Source: Nautiliaceae bacterium (GTDB lineage: Bacteria > Campylobacterota > Campylobacteria > Campylobacterales > Nautiliaceae). Taken from it: a DNA stretch of 15,591 bases. Under the pieces are notes generated by a model. That model did not search any database. It was not told the DNA's origin and saw only the letters and a list, made by a program, of their open reading frames with translations. Of this stretch, positions 1-8,477 are shown one piece after another. The position numbers were made by a program, and so were the translations under genes. The stretch covers positions 1 to 15,591 of the forward strand of contig JAMOSM010000041.1 of assembly GCA_027063075.1 (NCBI GenBank). Direction: 5' to 3'. Positions within the stretch are counted from its first letter, which is position 1; every line of letters begins with the position of its first letter.

Positions 1-369
1 CTTAGCTACTTTTTCAATTTCAGGATAATAGATTTTTTTGACTTTATAACTATTAAAATCAAAAATAAATCTTAATGTTGTAATAATAGGACATCCTTCG
101 TGATTTACTAACAAATCACTTGGAGTATTAGGACATTTGTCTTTTATATCAGGAACTCCATCTCCATCACTATCAGGAGGAAGTTTATATTTTACAACCT
201 CTTTTACAATCACCTTTGGCTTACACTCATTATTACTTTCATTATAATCTTTCCAACCTGCAACTTCAATATTCCCTGCAAGCTGTGTAACACTTGTAGC
301 TACAGGCTCTTTATCAGCACACCCTGCAAAAAAAAGAGCCACTCCCGCTAATAAAATATACCTTTTCAT
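1..369 (-). CDS. OmpA-like lipoprotein, partial (3' end outside the window)
   Basis: The 123 visible codons start at ATG 369 and stay open to the window edge, so the C-terminus is missing. Residues 1-17 form a lipoprotein signal ending in the lipobox FAGC, with Cys17 as the predicted lipidation site. Residues about 82-99 (DSDGDGVPDIKDKCPNTP) are a thrombospondin type 3 / calcium-binding repeat as found before many OmpA domains. The following GCP and LRFIFDFNSYKVKK look like the first strand of an OmpA/Pal peptidoglycan-binding domain. A role anchoring outer membrane to peptidoglycan is family knowledge. The Shine-Dalgarno AGGAGA overlaps the ftsK stop codon, so the gene probably lies at or near the end of the upstream operon. 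Whether this is the Tol-Pal protein Pal or another OmpA lipoprotein cannot be told from the fragment. Confidence 0.8.
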   Translation of the reverse strand, partial: MKRYILLAGVALFFAGCADKEPVATSVTQLAGNIEVAGWKDYNESNNECKPKVIVKEVVKYKLPPDSDGDGVPDIKDKCPNTPSDLLVNHEGCPIITTLRFIFDFNSYKVKKIYYPEIEKVAK

Positions 370-377
370 TTTCTCTC

Positions 378-2702
378 CTAAATTAAAATTTCTCTTTGCC
401 CTTTTGAATTAGGAGGAGAGAGTATTCCGGCTCTCTCCATCTGCTCTATAATATTAGCTGCCCTATTATATCCAATTTGAAGTCTTCTTTGAAGATAAGA
501 AATACTTGTTCTTCTTTCTTTAAGAATAATTTCTTTTGCCTCCTCAAACAGCTCATCGACATCATTTAACTCACCTACACTTTCTGATTCATTATCTATA
601 GCCGACACAATTGTAGTATCATATTCTGGTTCTCTTTGAGATTTTAAAAACTCAACCACCTTTTCAATTTCCTCCTCACTTGCAAAAGGGGCATGAAGCC
701 TGATAAGTCCGGTAATTCCAGGAGGAGTAAATAACATATCACCTCTACCTAAAAGACTCTCGGCTCCAAAATGGTCTAAAATAACCTTACTATCCACTTT
801 CTGTCCCACTTTAAAAGAAATTCTGCTTGGAAGATTGGCTTTAATAAGCCCTGTAACAACATCAACACTCGGTCTTTGGGTTGCTACAATCAGATGAATT
901 CCGCTTGCCCTTGCCATCTGCGCAAGTCTTGCAATTGCATACTCAACATCTTTACCGCTTGTCATCATTAAATCGGCAAGCTCGTCAATAATAATAACAA
1001 TATAAGGAAGTTTTTCATTTTTATCGACTTTTTTATTATAATTTTCAATGTTTTTAACTCTTTTTTTCGCCATAAGTTTATAACGTCTTTCCATCTCTTT
1101 TACCATTGCATTAAGTGCTACTATTGCTTTTTTTGATTCTGTAATAACAGGAGTTAAAAGATGGGGAATATCGTTATAAATTGAGAATTCAAGCATTTTT
1201 GGGTCAATCATTACAAACTTAAGTTCATCTGGGGAATTTTTATAAAGAAGAGACAAAATCATAGCGTTTATCCCTACACTTTTACCGCTTCCTGTTGTTC
1301 CTGCTATCAATAAATGAGGAAGTTTTGCTAAATCTGTAACAAAAGGTTTTCCTACTATGTCTTTACCTAAGGCTAAGGTTAAAGGAGATTTGGATTTTTG
1401 AAAAATCTCACTCTCAAGAATTTCTCTTAAATAAATTGTCTCCATTTCCTCATTTGGAATTTCTATTCCTACAACATCTTTTCCGGGAATTGGAGCCTGA
1501 ATACGAATAGATTTTGCTTTTAAGGCCATTGCTAAATCATCTTGAAGGGATAAAATTTTACTTACTTTTATATGAGGCAAAGGTTTAAATTCAAAAGTGG
1601 TTACAACAGGACCTATATAATACCTTACCACATCCCCTTCAATTTTAAACTGTCTTAATTTTTCAAGTAAAATTTTTATCTTTTTATCAATTTCTGCTTC
1701 ATTTATTTCCCTCTTTTTTTTAGGAGGTGCTTGCAAAATAGAAATAGGAGGGAATTTCCAGTCATTTGGTTCTTCTCTCTCCCCTACTTCAATTTGAGAA
1801 AGAAGTTTTTTAGTATCTTCAAGTTCTTCTACCTGCCTTACCTTTATTTTATCTTCTTCTAAAATTTCACTACTTACCTCTTGTTTAGAATCTGAAATTT
1901 CTTGTGTGGGTTTTAACTCTTTTTTGTTATCTTTTGTATCTTCTTTTAATATATCTTTTTTAATTTCTTTAGTTTTTTCTAAAGAAGAGCCTGTTTTATC
2001 AGCGTTTTCATATTTAAATTCTTTTAGATTTTCTTCCTCTTTTTCTAAATTTTTAAAATCTTTATCTGTTTGCTCGTTTAATCTTACCTCTTTTAAAACA
2101 GGGGTTGCTATATCAATATTGTCTAACTCCGGAAAATCATCTTCAAGAGCTTTTTTCTGATTAAAAATATCTTCTCTGTTTTTAAAAAAATCATTTTCAT
2201 CAATTTTCTCATCGATAGGTTTGCTTTTTGTTTTTATTTTAAACTGAAAGTTATCAAATTTTTTAAGTTTAAATTTACTAAAGTCAAATTTTAAAATTTT
2301 ATCTTCAAAAATTAAAAAAACTCCCCAACATCCAAAAACAAACACAACAATAATAACCCCTAAAACTCCTATATATTGCTTTAGAGTATTTACAAACAAA
2401 TTACCAATCAAACCTTCTTGAAAAATCAAAGACTGAATAAATAGAAAATCTAAAAAAACAATAACACCTCCTAAGACTTTCAAAGCCACATTCGGAGTAA
2501 ATTTATTAAAATAGAAAAGATATAACAATAAAAAAAGAGAAACTGCAAAAAAATATGATAAAAATCCAAAAAGTTTAAAATTAAGCTTTCCTAAAAATTC
2601 TCCAAACACACCTACATATTTAGGATTAGGAAATACGGTAGAAAACAGAAAATAAATTAAAAGACCAGCTAACAATATAAAAAAAGACTTTCTTAAAATC
2701 AT
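378..2702 (-). CDS. ftsK: DNA translocase FtsK
   Basis: The 774-residue FtsK/SpoIIIE protein is the membrane-anchored ATPase that pumps chromosome termini across the division septum and activates XerCD/XerH-type dimer resolution. Four membrane segments are visible at about residues 5-24, 43-65, 74-95 and 109-132. A Lys/Glu-rich, low-complexity linker of about 180 residues follows (135-315). The motor spans about 330-690: Walker A GTTGSGKS at 468-475, Walker B IVIIIDELADL at 568-578, and the conserved HLIVATQRPSVDVVTG at 603-618. The gamma winged helix, which reads KOPS-type polarity sequences, is at about 712-774 (RRTSISYLQRRLQIGYNRAANIIEQME, split by shape). The start ATG has AAAGGATGG just upstream and lies 20 bp after flgL. 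I recall the same flgL-ftsK neighbours in Campylobacter jejuni. No key residue is missing. Confidence 0.97.
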   Translation of the reverse strand: MILRKSFFILLAGLLIYFLFSTVFPNPKYVGVFGEFLGKLNFKLFGFLSYFFAVSLFLLLYLFYFNKFTPNVALKVLGGVIVFLDFLFIQSLIFQEGLIGNLFVNTLKQYIGVLGVIIVVFVFGCWGVFLIFEDKILKFDFSKFKLKKFDNFQFKIKTKSKPIDEKIDENDFFKNREDIFNQKKALEDDFPELDNIDIATPVLKEVRLNEQTDKDFKNLEKEEENLKEFKYENADKTGSSLEKTKEIKKDILKEDTKDNKKELKPTQEISDSKQEVSSEILEEDKIKVRQVEELEDTKKLLSQIEVGEREEPNDWKFPPISILQAPPKKKREINEAEIDKKIKILLEKLRQFKIEGDVVRYYIGPVVTTFEFKPLPHIKVSKILSLQDDLAMALKAKSIRIQAPIPGKDVVGIEIPNEEMETIYLREILESEIFQKSKSPLTLALGKDIVGKPFVTDLAKLPHLLIAGTTGSGKSVGINAMILSLLYKNSPDELKFVMIDPKMLEFSIYNDIPHLLTPVITESKKAIVALNAMVKEMERRYKLMAKKRVKNIENYNKKVDKNEKLPYIVIIIDELADLMMTSGKDVEYAIARLAQMARASGIHLIVATQRPSVDVVTGLIKANLPSRISFKVGQKVDSKVILDHFGAESLLGRGDMLFTPPGITGLIRLHAPFASEEEIEKVVEFLKSQREPEYDTTIVSAIDNESESVGELNDVDELFEEAKEIILKERRTSISYLQRRLQIGYNRAANIIEQMERAGILSPPNSKGQREILI

Positions 2703-2722
2703 CCATCCTTTTTAATGTAATT

Positions 2723-5317
2723 TTATCTTAAATAGTTAAGAAGCGTCAAATTATTAACCTTTGCAATTGAAGCAAGAAGTGCTTCATATGAGATTTTAAT
2801 TGAATTTAATTTCATACTAGCTTCTCCTATATCAGTATCAATATTATCAGACTGAAGCTCCTGAACATTTACTTTTAACATCTCTACTCTTTGAATAGTT
2901 ATATCAAATTCATTACTAAGAGCTCCTATTTTTGCATGAGAGCGTCTAACTCTATCCATTACATGCTCAATTGCTTCAAGAGCCCCCTGAATACCGTAGT
3001 TTCTTGGATTATTTGAATAACCGTCTGCAAAGTTTTTTCCGTTTTCAACAGCGGCAATTGCATTTTTAAGTGTGCTAAAAAAATCATTTTCAGCAGAATC
3101 TATTGTAATGGCATTATTACTCTCAAATGATAAGGAGCCGCTTTTATCAAACATTGAAAACTCTATTTTAGTAGTGGCTGATTTTTCTTTTATATAAAAC
3201 CTTCCTTTGTCATCAAGTCCGCTCTCAATTACTTCTTTTGCTTTTTTTAAAGACTCTTCATAAGAAGCGGCATTGTCATCTGGCATATTACCTGAGACAA
3301 TCATTGCAACAACATCTGAGAGCTGTTTGTAAGTAAAACCTCTTTGAATATTTTCTTTTTCACAAAGCTGACACGTTACAGGGTCAAGCTCGCTTGTTGT
3401 TGTTATGGTATCAAACGCAGGGGTTATATTTCCCTTAGCATCATAAACACGGGAATTCTTACCATCGGCACTGAAAGTTATCTCATCTTCCTCAATAGTA
3501 ATAGTTGCTGTTTTAAATTCTCCCTTTATGTCTTTATATCTGATATTTAGTGTTTTTGGAAAATTAAAATCTCCCATTACATCTGTTAAAAGAGTATTTT
3601 CATTTGCATAAACCTCATCCATTGTTTTTAACATCTTTTTACCGTCTTTAATGTAATAGCTACTGCTTCTAGTAATTTGAGGAGTATTTGAAATAAGAGT
3701 GTTTGCACTTTTTTCGAAATAAATTTCATCCATATTTAACGTATCTTTTCTTCTTATAGTCTCAATTTTAGTAGTGTCAGTTCCTTTTTCATATACTCCA
3801 TCGCCGTTATCATCTTTTACGGTTTTAATATTGATTTCTAACTTAGAAATTCCATTTTTTTCAATAGTTGAGTCAGTTATAATAATTTCTCCGTTTTCAA
3901 TTTTTGCATCAGCTTTAAATTTATCTTTTATGGTGTTTAAAATATCTTGCATAGTCATATTATTGTCAATTTTTAAAGCAACATCATCTACTAAACTCCC
4001 ATCTGTTGCACTTCCGCTTAATACCACAAAGTCGGCATTATCTACATCATCACTTCCATCAACCACACCTTTTGTTCCAAAAACTCTATCAAGGGTATCA
4101 GCAGATATCGCATTTCTTCCGTCTGATTTAAAAACAGCTCCAAACTTAAATACTCTGTTATCTAAAAATGTATTAGTGGCATTAATCTCACTTAAATCCC
4201 TTATGGTATTTAAATCACTTCTTTGAAACTCAACAAAATAGTTTCCGTTTTTTGCAATATTTTTTAAATTATCCTCCACTGAAAGAGTACTGTCATAATC
4301 TTTTGCATTTACAGCAGCCATCCAGAAATTTGTATCAAGTTTGCCTGTTTTTAAATCTTTTATCTGTATCTGTCCTAAATCATTTAAATACACATCAACC
4401 ACTTTTTTATCAGAAGTATTTCCATAAAGGGTTCCGATTTTATCAAGTAAATCACTTACTTTATCAGAATTGCTAAGAGAAAAAGCTTTACTAAAGGTAT
4501 TTCCATCACTGTCTTTTCCTTTTACAATAAACATACTATCACCAGAAGAATAACTCCCATTAGCATTTTTAATATCACTAACTCCTGTAAGGCTTCTTAT
4601 TTCACTATCGGCGGTAATTGACTCATTAATTCCGGCTCTATCTTCATAAGGAGTCGGATTGGTTTTATCAATATATAAGTTTCCGTCATCCCCTTTTACA
4701 ACAAATTCAGGATTAGCCTTTAATTTGTCATATTGAGCAATATTTAGTGTAATATGTTTTTTATAATCACTGTCCATTCCAAAAAATATCTCATTTCCCG
4801 GAATATTATATTCTCTCTCAACACCCGCACCTAAAAACGCTTTTACATGTTTATTATTTCCTTCATATTTATATTCATCATTTATAGGCTTTTTATCAAA
4901 AGCACTTCCACTGAAAATATATTTTCCATTAATTGACGTGTTTGCTAAATCTTTTAAATGATTAAGCATTCCTTTTAAATCACTTACAACTGCTTCCCTG
5001 CTCGTGTTATCCTGTGTGTCATTTGCTGCCTGTAAAAGTTTTGTTTTAAAAGATGTTAATGTGTTTATCATATCATTTATGGTAGTATCAGTTTCTCTAG
5101 CAAAACTTAAAGCAGTACTTGCAGAAGTGCTAATTTGCTCAAAAGTATTCATTTCTTCATTTAATTGAAGATATTTTGAATAAACCACTGTATCATCATA
5201 AATTTTATCAATTTTTTTACCAGTTGCAATTTGAGTTTGAATTTTTGTTAAATCATTTAAATCTTTTTGATGATTAACTAAAAAATTGTTATACAAAGTA
5301 AATTGGCTAACCCTCAT
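2723..5317 (-). CDS. flgL: flagellar hook-associated protein 3 (hook-filament junction), FlgL
   Basis: FlgL forms the second junction ring between hook and flagellin filament and is exported by the flagellar type III system. Residues 1-165 match the flagellin N-terminal D0/D1 helices, with the marker IATGKKI and the FlgL-typical TSINGKYIFSGS (127-138). Residues about 775-864 match the flagellin C-terminal helices, ending LTLLNYLR. Between them lies a roughly 600-residue beta-rich surface domain. This makes the protein 864 residues long, against about 320 in enterobacteria; similarly long FlgL proteins are typical of Helicobacter and Campylobacter. The only two cysteines are C649 and C652 (CQLC), unusual in an exported axial protein. 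DDNGDG at 502-507 resembles a calcium-binding loop. ATG 5317 is preceded by AAAGGAAGC, which is the 3' arm of a hairpin. A candidate sigma54 promoter lies upstream. Confidence 0.95.
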   Translation of the reverse strand: MRVSQFTLYNNFLVNHQKDLNDLTKIQTQIATGKKIDKIYDDTVVYSKYLQLNEEMNTFEQISTSASTALSFARETDTTINDMINTLTSFKTKLLQAANDTQDNTSREAVVSDLKGMLNHLKDLANTSINGKYIFSGSAFDKKPINDEYKYEGNNKHVKAFLGAGVEREYNIPGNEIFFGMDSDYKKHITLNIAQYDKLKANPEFVVKGDDGNLYIDKTNPTPYEDRAGINESITADSEIRSLTGVSDIKNANGSYSSGDSMFIVKGKDSDGNTFSKAFSLSNSDKVSDLLDKIGTLYGNTSDKKVVDVYLNDLGQIQIKDLKTGKLDTNFWMAAVNAKDYDSTLSVEDNLKNIAKNGNYFVEFQRSDLNTIRDLSEINATNTFLDNRVFKFGAVFKSDGRNAISADTLDRVFGTKGVVDGSDDVDNADFVVLSGSATDGSLVDDVALKIDNNMTMQDILNTIKDKFKADAKIENGEIIITDSTIEKNGISKLEINIKTVKDDNGDGVYEKGTDTTKIETIRRKDTLNMDEIYFEKSANTLISNTPQITRSSSYYIKDGKKMLKTMDEVYANENTLLTDVMGDFNFPKTLNIRYKDIKGEFKTATITIEEDEITFSADGKNSRVYDAKGNITPAFDTITTTSELDPVTCQLCEKENIQRGFTYKQLSDVVAMIVSGNMPDDNAASYEESLKKAKEVIESGLDDKGRFYIKEKSATTKIEFSMFDKSGSLSFESNNAITIDSAENDFFSTLKNAIAAVENGKNFADGYSNNPRNYGIQGALEAIEHVMDRVRRSHAKIGALSNEFDITIQRVEMLKVNVQELQSDNIDTDIGEASMKLNSIKISYEALLASIAKVNNLTLLNYLR

Positions 5318-5320
5318 AAA

Positions 5321-5349
5321 GCTTCCTTTAGGAGTTTCAAAAAGGAAGC
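5321..5349 (-). promoter_or_regulatory. hairpin masking the flgL ribosome-binding site
   Basis: On the minus strand GCTTCCTTT (5349-5341) pairs perfectly over 9 bp with AAAGGAAGC (5329-5321), with an 11-base loop. The 3' arm contains the flgL Shine-Dalgarno and ends three bases before the ATG. There is no T tract, so it is not a terminator. It can form only in transcripts coming from upstream of about 5349. Confidence 0.6.
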
Positions 5350-5363
5350 AAAAACCGTTCCTA
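5348..5363 (-). promoter_or_regulatory. candidate sigma54 (RpoN) promoter of flgL
   Basis: The minus strand reads TAGGAACGGTTTTTGCTT. GG at 5361-5360 and GC at 5349-5348 are separated by exactly 10 bases, with AACG after the GG and TTGCT at the -12 side, close to the TGGCACG-N4-TTGC consensus. Transcription would begin about 12 bases downstream, near 5336. RpoN control of hook and hook-associated genes is established in Helicobacter and Campylobacter. Confidence 0.5.
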
Positions 5364-6152
5364 AGAAGCTGTTAAAGCTTTAACAGCTTTTTGAAGTTTT
5401 AAATTTAACTCTTCTATTCTTTTTAAAATATTTTTAAATTCATCAATAGACTCTAAATCAGTATTATAAAGTTTATCGAAAATCTCCTTAAAATTATTCA
5501 TCAAAGAATACATCGTATTTGTAATCTTTACAAGCGTTTTTGATTCATTTGTAATATTACCGCTACTTTGCTTTAAAGAATTAATGGTGACTTCTACTTC
5601 TTTTGTTGCCTGTTGAGTCCTCTCAGCAAGATTTCTAACCTCATCTGCAACAACCGCAAAACCTCTTCCGTGTTCTCCTGCACGTGCAGCTTCTATTGCT
5701 GCATTAAGCGCAAGAAGATTAGTCTGTTCTGAAATATCTTTAATAAGCTGAATTACATTATTAATCTCTTCGATAGAATGTTCAAGCTGAGAAAAGTTTG
5801 CACTAGTATTGTCTGTAAAAGTTACAATTTTATCTATTTCTGCATGAACTAAATCAAAAATACTTCTAAGTTTTTTAATAAGCGTAAGAATATACTCTTG
5901 CACTTCTTCAAATTTTTTAAGTTCATATACTCTCTCTTCGCTCTCGATTGCTATTTCTTCAAAACCAAAATCCTCTTTTTTTGAAGTGTTATGACTTATC
6001 TGCTGTTTTAATTCCTTTATTTTATTTTCTAAACTTCTGTTTTTTTCCCTTAAACTCATATTTTCTCTTTGAAGCTCATCATTTAAAACTTCAAGCTCTT
6101 CAATCTGTTGATTTAACCTCTCAATTTCTTGAATATATTTTTTACAAAACAT
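5361..6152 (-). CDS. soluble methyl-accepting chemotaxis protein-like signalling protein
   Basis: This 263-residue protein has no signal peptide, membrane segment or HAMP domain, so it should be cytoplasmic. Residues about 6-52 are a heptad-rich coiled coil ([10 protein letters not shown]...). After a short linker, residues about 75-215 carry the chemoreceptor signalling hairpin with the highly conserved CheA/CheW-contact tip [18 protein letters not shown] (142-159) and [18 protein letters not shown]. No recognisable sensor domain (PAS, CZB, globin) is present; the coiled coil is the only extra region. The C-terminus lacks a CheR-docking pentapeptide and ends KALTAS. Its ATG overlaps the xseA stop by one base (TAATG), with AAGGAAAG as ribosome-binding site, so the two are translationally coupled. 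Its 3' end carries a 24-bp palindrome and the -24 element of the putative flgL sigma54 promoter. The ligand is unknown. Confidence 0.88.
   Translation of the reverse strand: MFCKKYIQEIERLNQQIEELEVLNDELQRENMSLREKNRSLENKIKELKQQISHNTSKKEDFGFEEIAIESEERVYELKKFEEVQEYILTLIKKLRSIFDLVHAEIDKIVTFTDNTSANFSQLEHSIEEINNVIQLIKDISEQTNLLALNAAIEAARAGEHGRGFAVVADEVRNLAERTQQATKEVEVTINSLKQSSGNITNESKTLVKITNTMYSLMNNFKEIFDKLYNTDLESIDEFKNILKRIEELNLKLQKAVKALTAS
5366..5389. repeat. 24-bp perfect palindrome at the 3' end of the chemoreceptor-like gene
   Basis: The 24 bases are fully self-complementary around AAGCTT and encode AVKALTA near the C-terminus of the signalling protein. On the plus strand the palindrome runs into five T residues (5388-5392), like a terminator for antisense transcription. 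On the minus strand it ends five bases before the -24 element of the putative sigma54 promoter. As RNA it would form a 10-bp stem with an AGCU loop. A regulator site and an RNA hairpin are both possible. Confidence 0.5.
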
Positions 6153-7489
6153 TAACTTTCCTTTTTATCAAGTGCCTTTACCTTTATACTAACAGACGTA
6201 TTTTCTATAAAAAATATATCGTCAATTTCTATTTTCGATAAAGAAATACGCCTGCCATTTTTAATAATTTCCCCAAAACCTTCTTTTTCTCTTTTTTTTG
6301 GATTAAGCGACTCAAACGCATTTTTCAATAAATCAACTTCTTTCTCTTTCTTATTTAACACCTCATTTGTAAGATAAACAAAATTTTTGTTTAAAAAACC
6401 TATTTCCTCTTCATATTGTTTAATTTTTTTTAAAGGTGAATTTATTTTAAAAAGAGCTAAAAGATTTTTTGTTTCATTCTCTTTTTTATCTAAAACATTT
6501 TTTATCCCCACATCAAACTGTTCTTTTAAAAAATTTATCTCTTTTTTTAATTCATTAAACCTATTTTCAATGGAATTTACTTCAAAAAGCTCTTTTAAAT
6601 GCATAAGCTGTTTTTCTTTTTTTTGAAGAATATGTAAAAATTTATATTCAAAATTCCTAAGCATTTCATCAATTCCCATTAAAAGCTCATTTTTATCAGG
6701 CAGAGCAATTTCCATTGCATTACTTGGGGTTGCAGCCCTTTTATCAGCCACAAAATCACTTATTAAATAATCAACCTCATGCCCGACAGCAGAAATTAAA
6801 GGAGTTGTAGCTTCATATATGGCATCCGCCACAACCTTTTCATTAAAAGCCCATAAATCCTCTTTGCTTCCGCCTCCTCTTCCAATAATAATTAAATCAA
6901 ACCCTTTTCCATCTTCAAACCTAAAATTATCGGCTTTTTTAATATTTTTTGCAATATCCTCAGCAGCCCCTTCTCCTTGAACTAACGTATTAAAAAGATA
7001 AAATTCACTTAAAAGCCATCTTTTTTTTGCAATTCTTAACATATCCTGCAAAGCCGCACCTGTTGCAGAAGTAATTAAAGCAATACGTTTTGGAAATTTT
7101 GGAAGGGGCTTTTTTTTATTTTCATCAAAATACCCAAGAGCCTTTAATTCTTTTTTTAGCCTTTCAAATGCCAGTTGCAAAGCTCCTATTCCGCTAGGTT
7201 CAATGGAAGTAGCAATAACTTTATACTCTCCCCTTGGAACATATAAATTTACAGCGCCATACACATAAACCTTATCTCCCTCTTTTAGTTTAAATCTCAT
7301 ACGCGCAAGATTACTTCTCCACATGGCACAGTTTATTGCAGATTTTTCATCTTTTAAAGTAAAATAAAGATGCCCGGAACTGTGATAGATTACTTTACTG
7401 ACTTCCCCTTCTACCAAAACGATTTCAAAATGAGATTCAAGAATAGATTTAATCTGATTGTTAAGTTGAGTTACCGTTATTGCTTTCAA
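6152..7489 (-). CDS. xseA: exodeoxyribonuclease VII large subunit
   Basis: XseA is the catalytic subunit of exonuclease VII, which degrades single-stranded DNA from both ends to short oligonucleotides, together with the small XseB (not seen in this window). The 445-residue length is normal. Residues 1-100 are the OB-fold ([22 protein letters not shown]). The catalytic region follows, with conserved [16 protein letters not shown] (201-216), SAVGHEVD (233-240), Asp245 and KRAATPSNA (250-258). Residues about 270-400 form long coiled coils, and a small C-terminal beta segment closes the protein. The start is TTG at 7489, chosen because AAGGAGA precedes it by four to five bases and the protein then begins [10 protein letters not shown] as expected. 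It overlaps the 3' end of alr by 29 bp, which implies co-translation. Confidence 0.96.
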   Translation of the reverse strand: MKAITVTQLNNQIKSILESHFEIVLVEGEVSKVIYHSSGHLYFTLKDEKSAINCAMWRSNLARMRFKLKEGDKVYVYGAVNLYVPRGEYKVIATSIEPSGIGALQLAFERLKKELKALGYFDENKKKPLPKFPKRIALITSATGAALQDMLRIAKKRWLLSEFYLFNTLVQGEGAAEDIAKNIKKADNFRFEDGKGFDLIIIGRGGGSKEDLWAFNEKVVADAIYEATTPLISAVGHEVDYLISDFVADKRAATPSNAMEIALPDKNELLMGIDEMLRNFEYKFLHILQKKEKQLMHLKELFEVNSIENRFNELKKEINFLKEQFDVGIKNVLDKKENETKNLLALFKINSPLKKIKQYEEEIGFLNKNFVYLTNEVLNKKEKEVDLLKNAFESLNPKKREKEGFGEIIKNGRRISLSKIEIDDIFFIENTSVSIKVKALDKKES

Positions 7490-8453
7490 TAATTCTCCTT
7501 TTAATTCTTGGAGAGATTTTTACCAAAATATCATAAGTTATCGTATCAAAGTTTTTTACAAACTCTTTTATATCATCAAATACGACAACTTTTTTAAATT
7601 CACCTTTTACTATCATATAATCCATTGATATTTTTCCAAGTGCAACCGTATCTTTTAATTTACAGCCGTTTTTAAAATAAGGAATTCCGTCTGCATACCC
7701 TATATCAATTGTTGAGATTTTTATCTTTTCATCACTCATAAATGTTTTATTATATCCGCATCCTTCTTTGCTATCAAGTTCTCTTACACTAACGACATCT
7801 GCTACTAAACTCATTACAGGCTTAAATCCTTCAATTCCTCCGTATATGGCAATTCCCGGTCTAACATAATCAAGAGTGTCTGGAAGTTTAAAAAGAGAAG
7901 CTGAATTTGCTATATGAAAATAAGGTCTTTTTAAATTATGATTTTGACAAAACTTTTCTATTTTTTCTTTTATTTTCAAAAATTTATCATACTGTATAAA
8001 AGTATCACATCCAACCTCATCTGCACAGCAAAAATGGGAAAAAACACCCCTTATTTCAAACTCTTTTTTTAAAACAATCTCTAAAGCTTCATCAAGTTCA
8101 TCTTCTAAAATTCCGTTTCTTCTAAATCCGGTATCTATTTTTAAATGAATATAAGGATGACGATTTTTTTTAAGCTGGGTTAGTGAATTTATGGCATAAG
8201 AAAAGTTTATGGCATTTCTGTTTGCAGGGGGGTTAAAAATTAAAATTTCTTCAAAATCCCTCACTAAATTTGCCTCATCAACATTTCTTACACAAACTTT
8301 TTTTATACCATACTCTTTTAACATTTTAGAAACAGAAAAAATACCATGTCCGTATGCATTGTCCTTGATAACCACTAAAATATTAGGATTTACTGAAGAG
8401 ATTTTATCGAGGTTATAAAAAAGGTGGGATTTATTTAAAAAAACAGTAGCCAC
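7461..8453 (-). CDS. alr: alanine racemase (PLP-dependent)
   Basis: Alr interconverts L- and D-alanine in the cytoplasm and supplies D-Ala for peptidoglycan. Lys30 in VVIKDNAYGHG is the pyridoxal-phosphate Schiff-base lysine. Tyr234 (GCGYNKTF) is the second catalytic base. IGYADG (251-256) and SMDYM (276-280) complete the conserved C-terminal beta domain. At 330 residues it is shorter than the usual 355-380, mostly through shorter loops; the catalytic residues are intact. The start is GTG 8453. The next Met is residue 44, beyond Lys30, so a later Met start would destroy the enzyme. The GTG and the AAGGA ribosome-binding site are both paired in a hairpin whose loop holds the rpsR stop codon, which suggests translational coupling to rpsR. 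Confidence 0.94.
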   Translation of the reverse strand: MATVFLNKSHLFYNLDKISSVNPNILVVIKDNAYGHGIFSVSKMLKEYGIKKVCVRNVDEANLVRDFEEILIFNPPANRNAINFSYAINSLTQLKKNRHPYIHLKIDTGFRRNGILEDELDEALEIVLKKEFEIRGVFSHFCCADEVGCDTFIQYDKFLKIKEKIEKFCQNHNLKRPYFHIANSASLFKLPDTLDYVRPGIAIYGGIEGFKPVMSLVADVVSVRELDSKEGCGYNKTFMSDEKIKISTIDIGYADGIPYFKNGCKLKDTVALGKISMDYMIVKGEFKKVVVFDDIKEFVKNFDTITYDILVKISPRIKRRIIESNNGNST

Positions 8454-8477
8454 AAGGAAATTATCCTTTTAGTGGCT
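8448..8477 (-). promoter_or_regulatory. hairpin masking the alr ribosome-binding site and start codon
   Basis: On the minus strand AGCCAC (8477-8472) pairs with GTGGCT (8453-8448), and AAGGA (8468-8464) pairs with TCCTT (8458-8454). This gives 11 base pairs with a three-base UAA bulge (8471-8469) and a five-base loop. AAGGA is the likely Shine-Dalgarno of alr, and the GTG start is in the outer 3' arm. The rpsR stop TAA begins with the A at 8464 region and runs into the loop, so a ribosome finishing rpsR would open the stem. The pairing is read directly; the coupling role is inference. Confidence 0.55.

Noticed and set aside
3774..4226. 150-codon plus-strand open frame opposite flgL, and similar plus-strand frames opposite ftsK, xseA and alr
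   Set aside because: They are shadows of well-supported minus-strand genes, with no family resemblance or convincing ribosome-binding site.
6216..6221. CGATAT as a sigma28 -10 element for the chemoreceptor-like gene
   Set aside because: It codes for conserved XseA residues and has no matching -35; one hexamer in AT-rich DNA is not enough.
7484..7512. Third RBS-masking hairpin at xseA (TCTCC with GGAGA)
   Set aside because: Only 5 bp with an 11-base loop, easily found by chance and probably unstable at high temperature.
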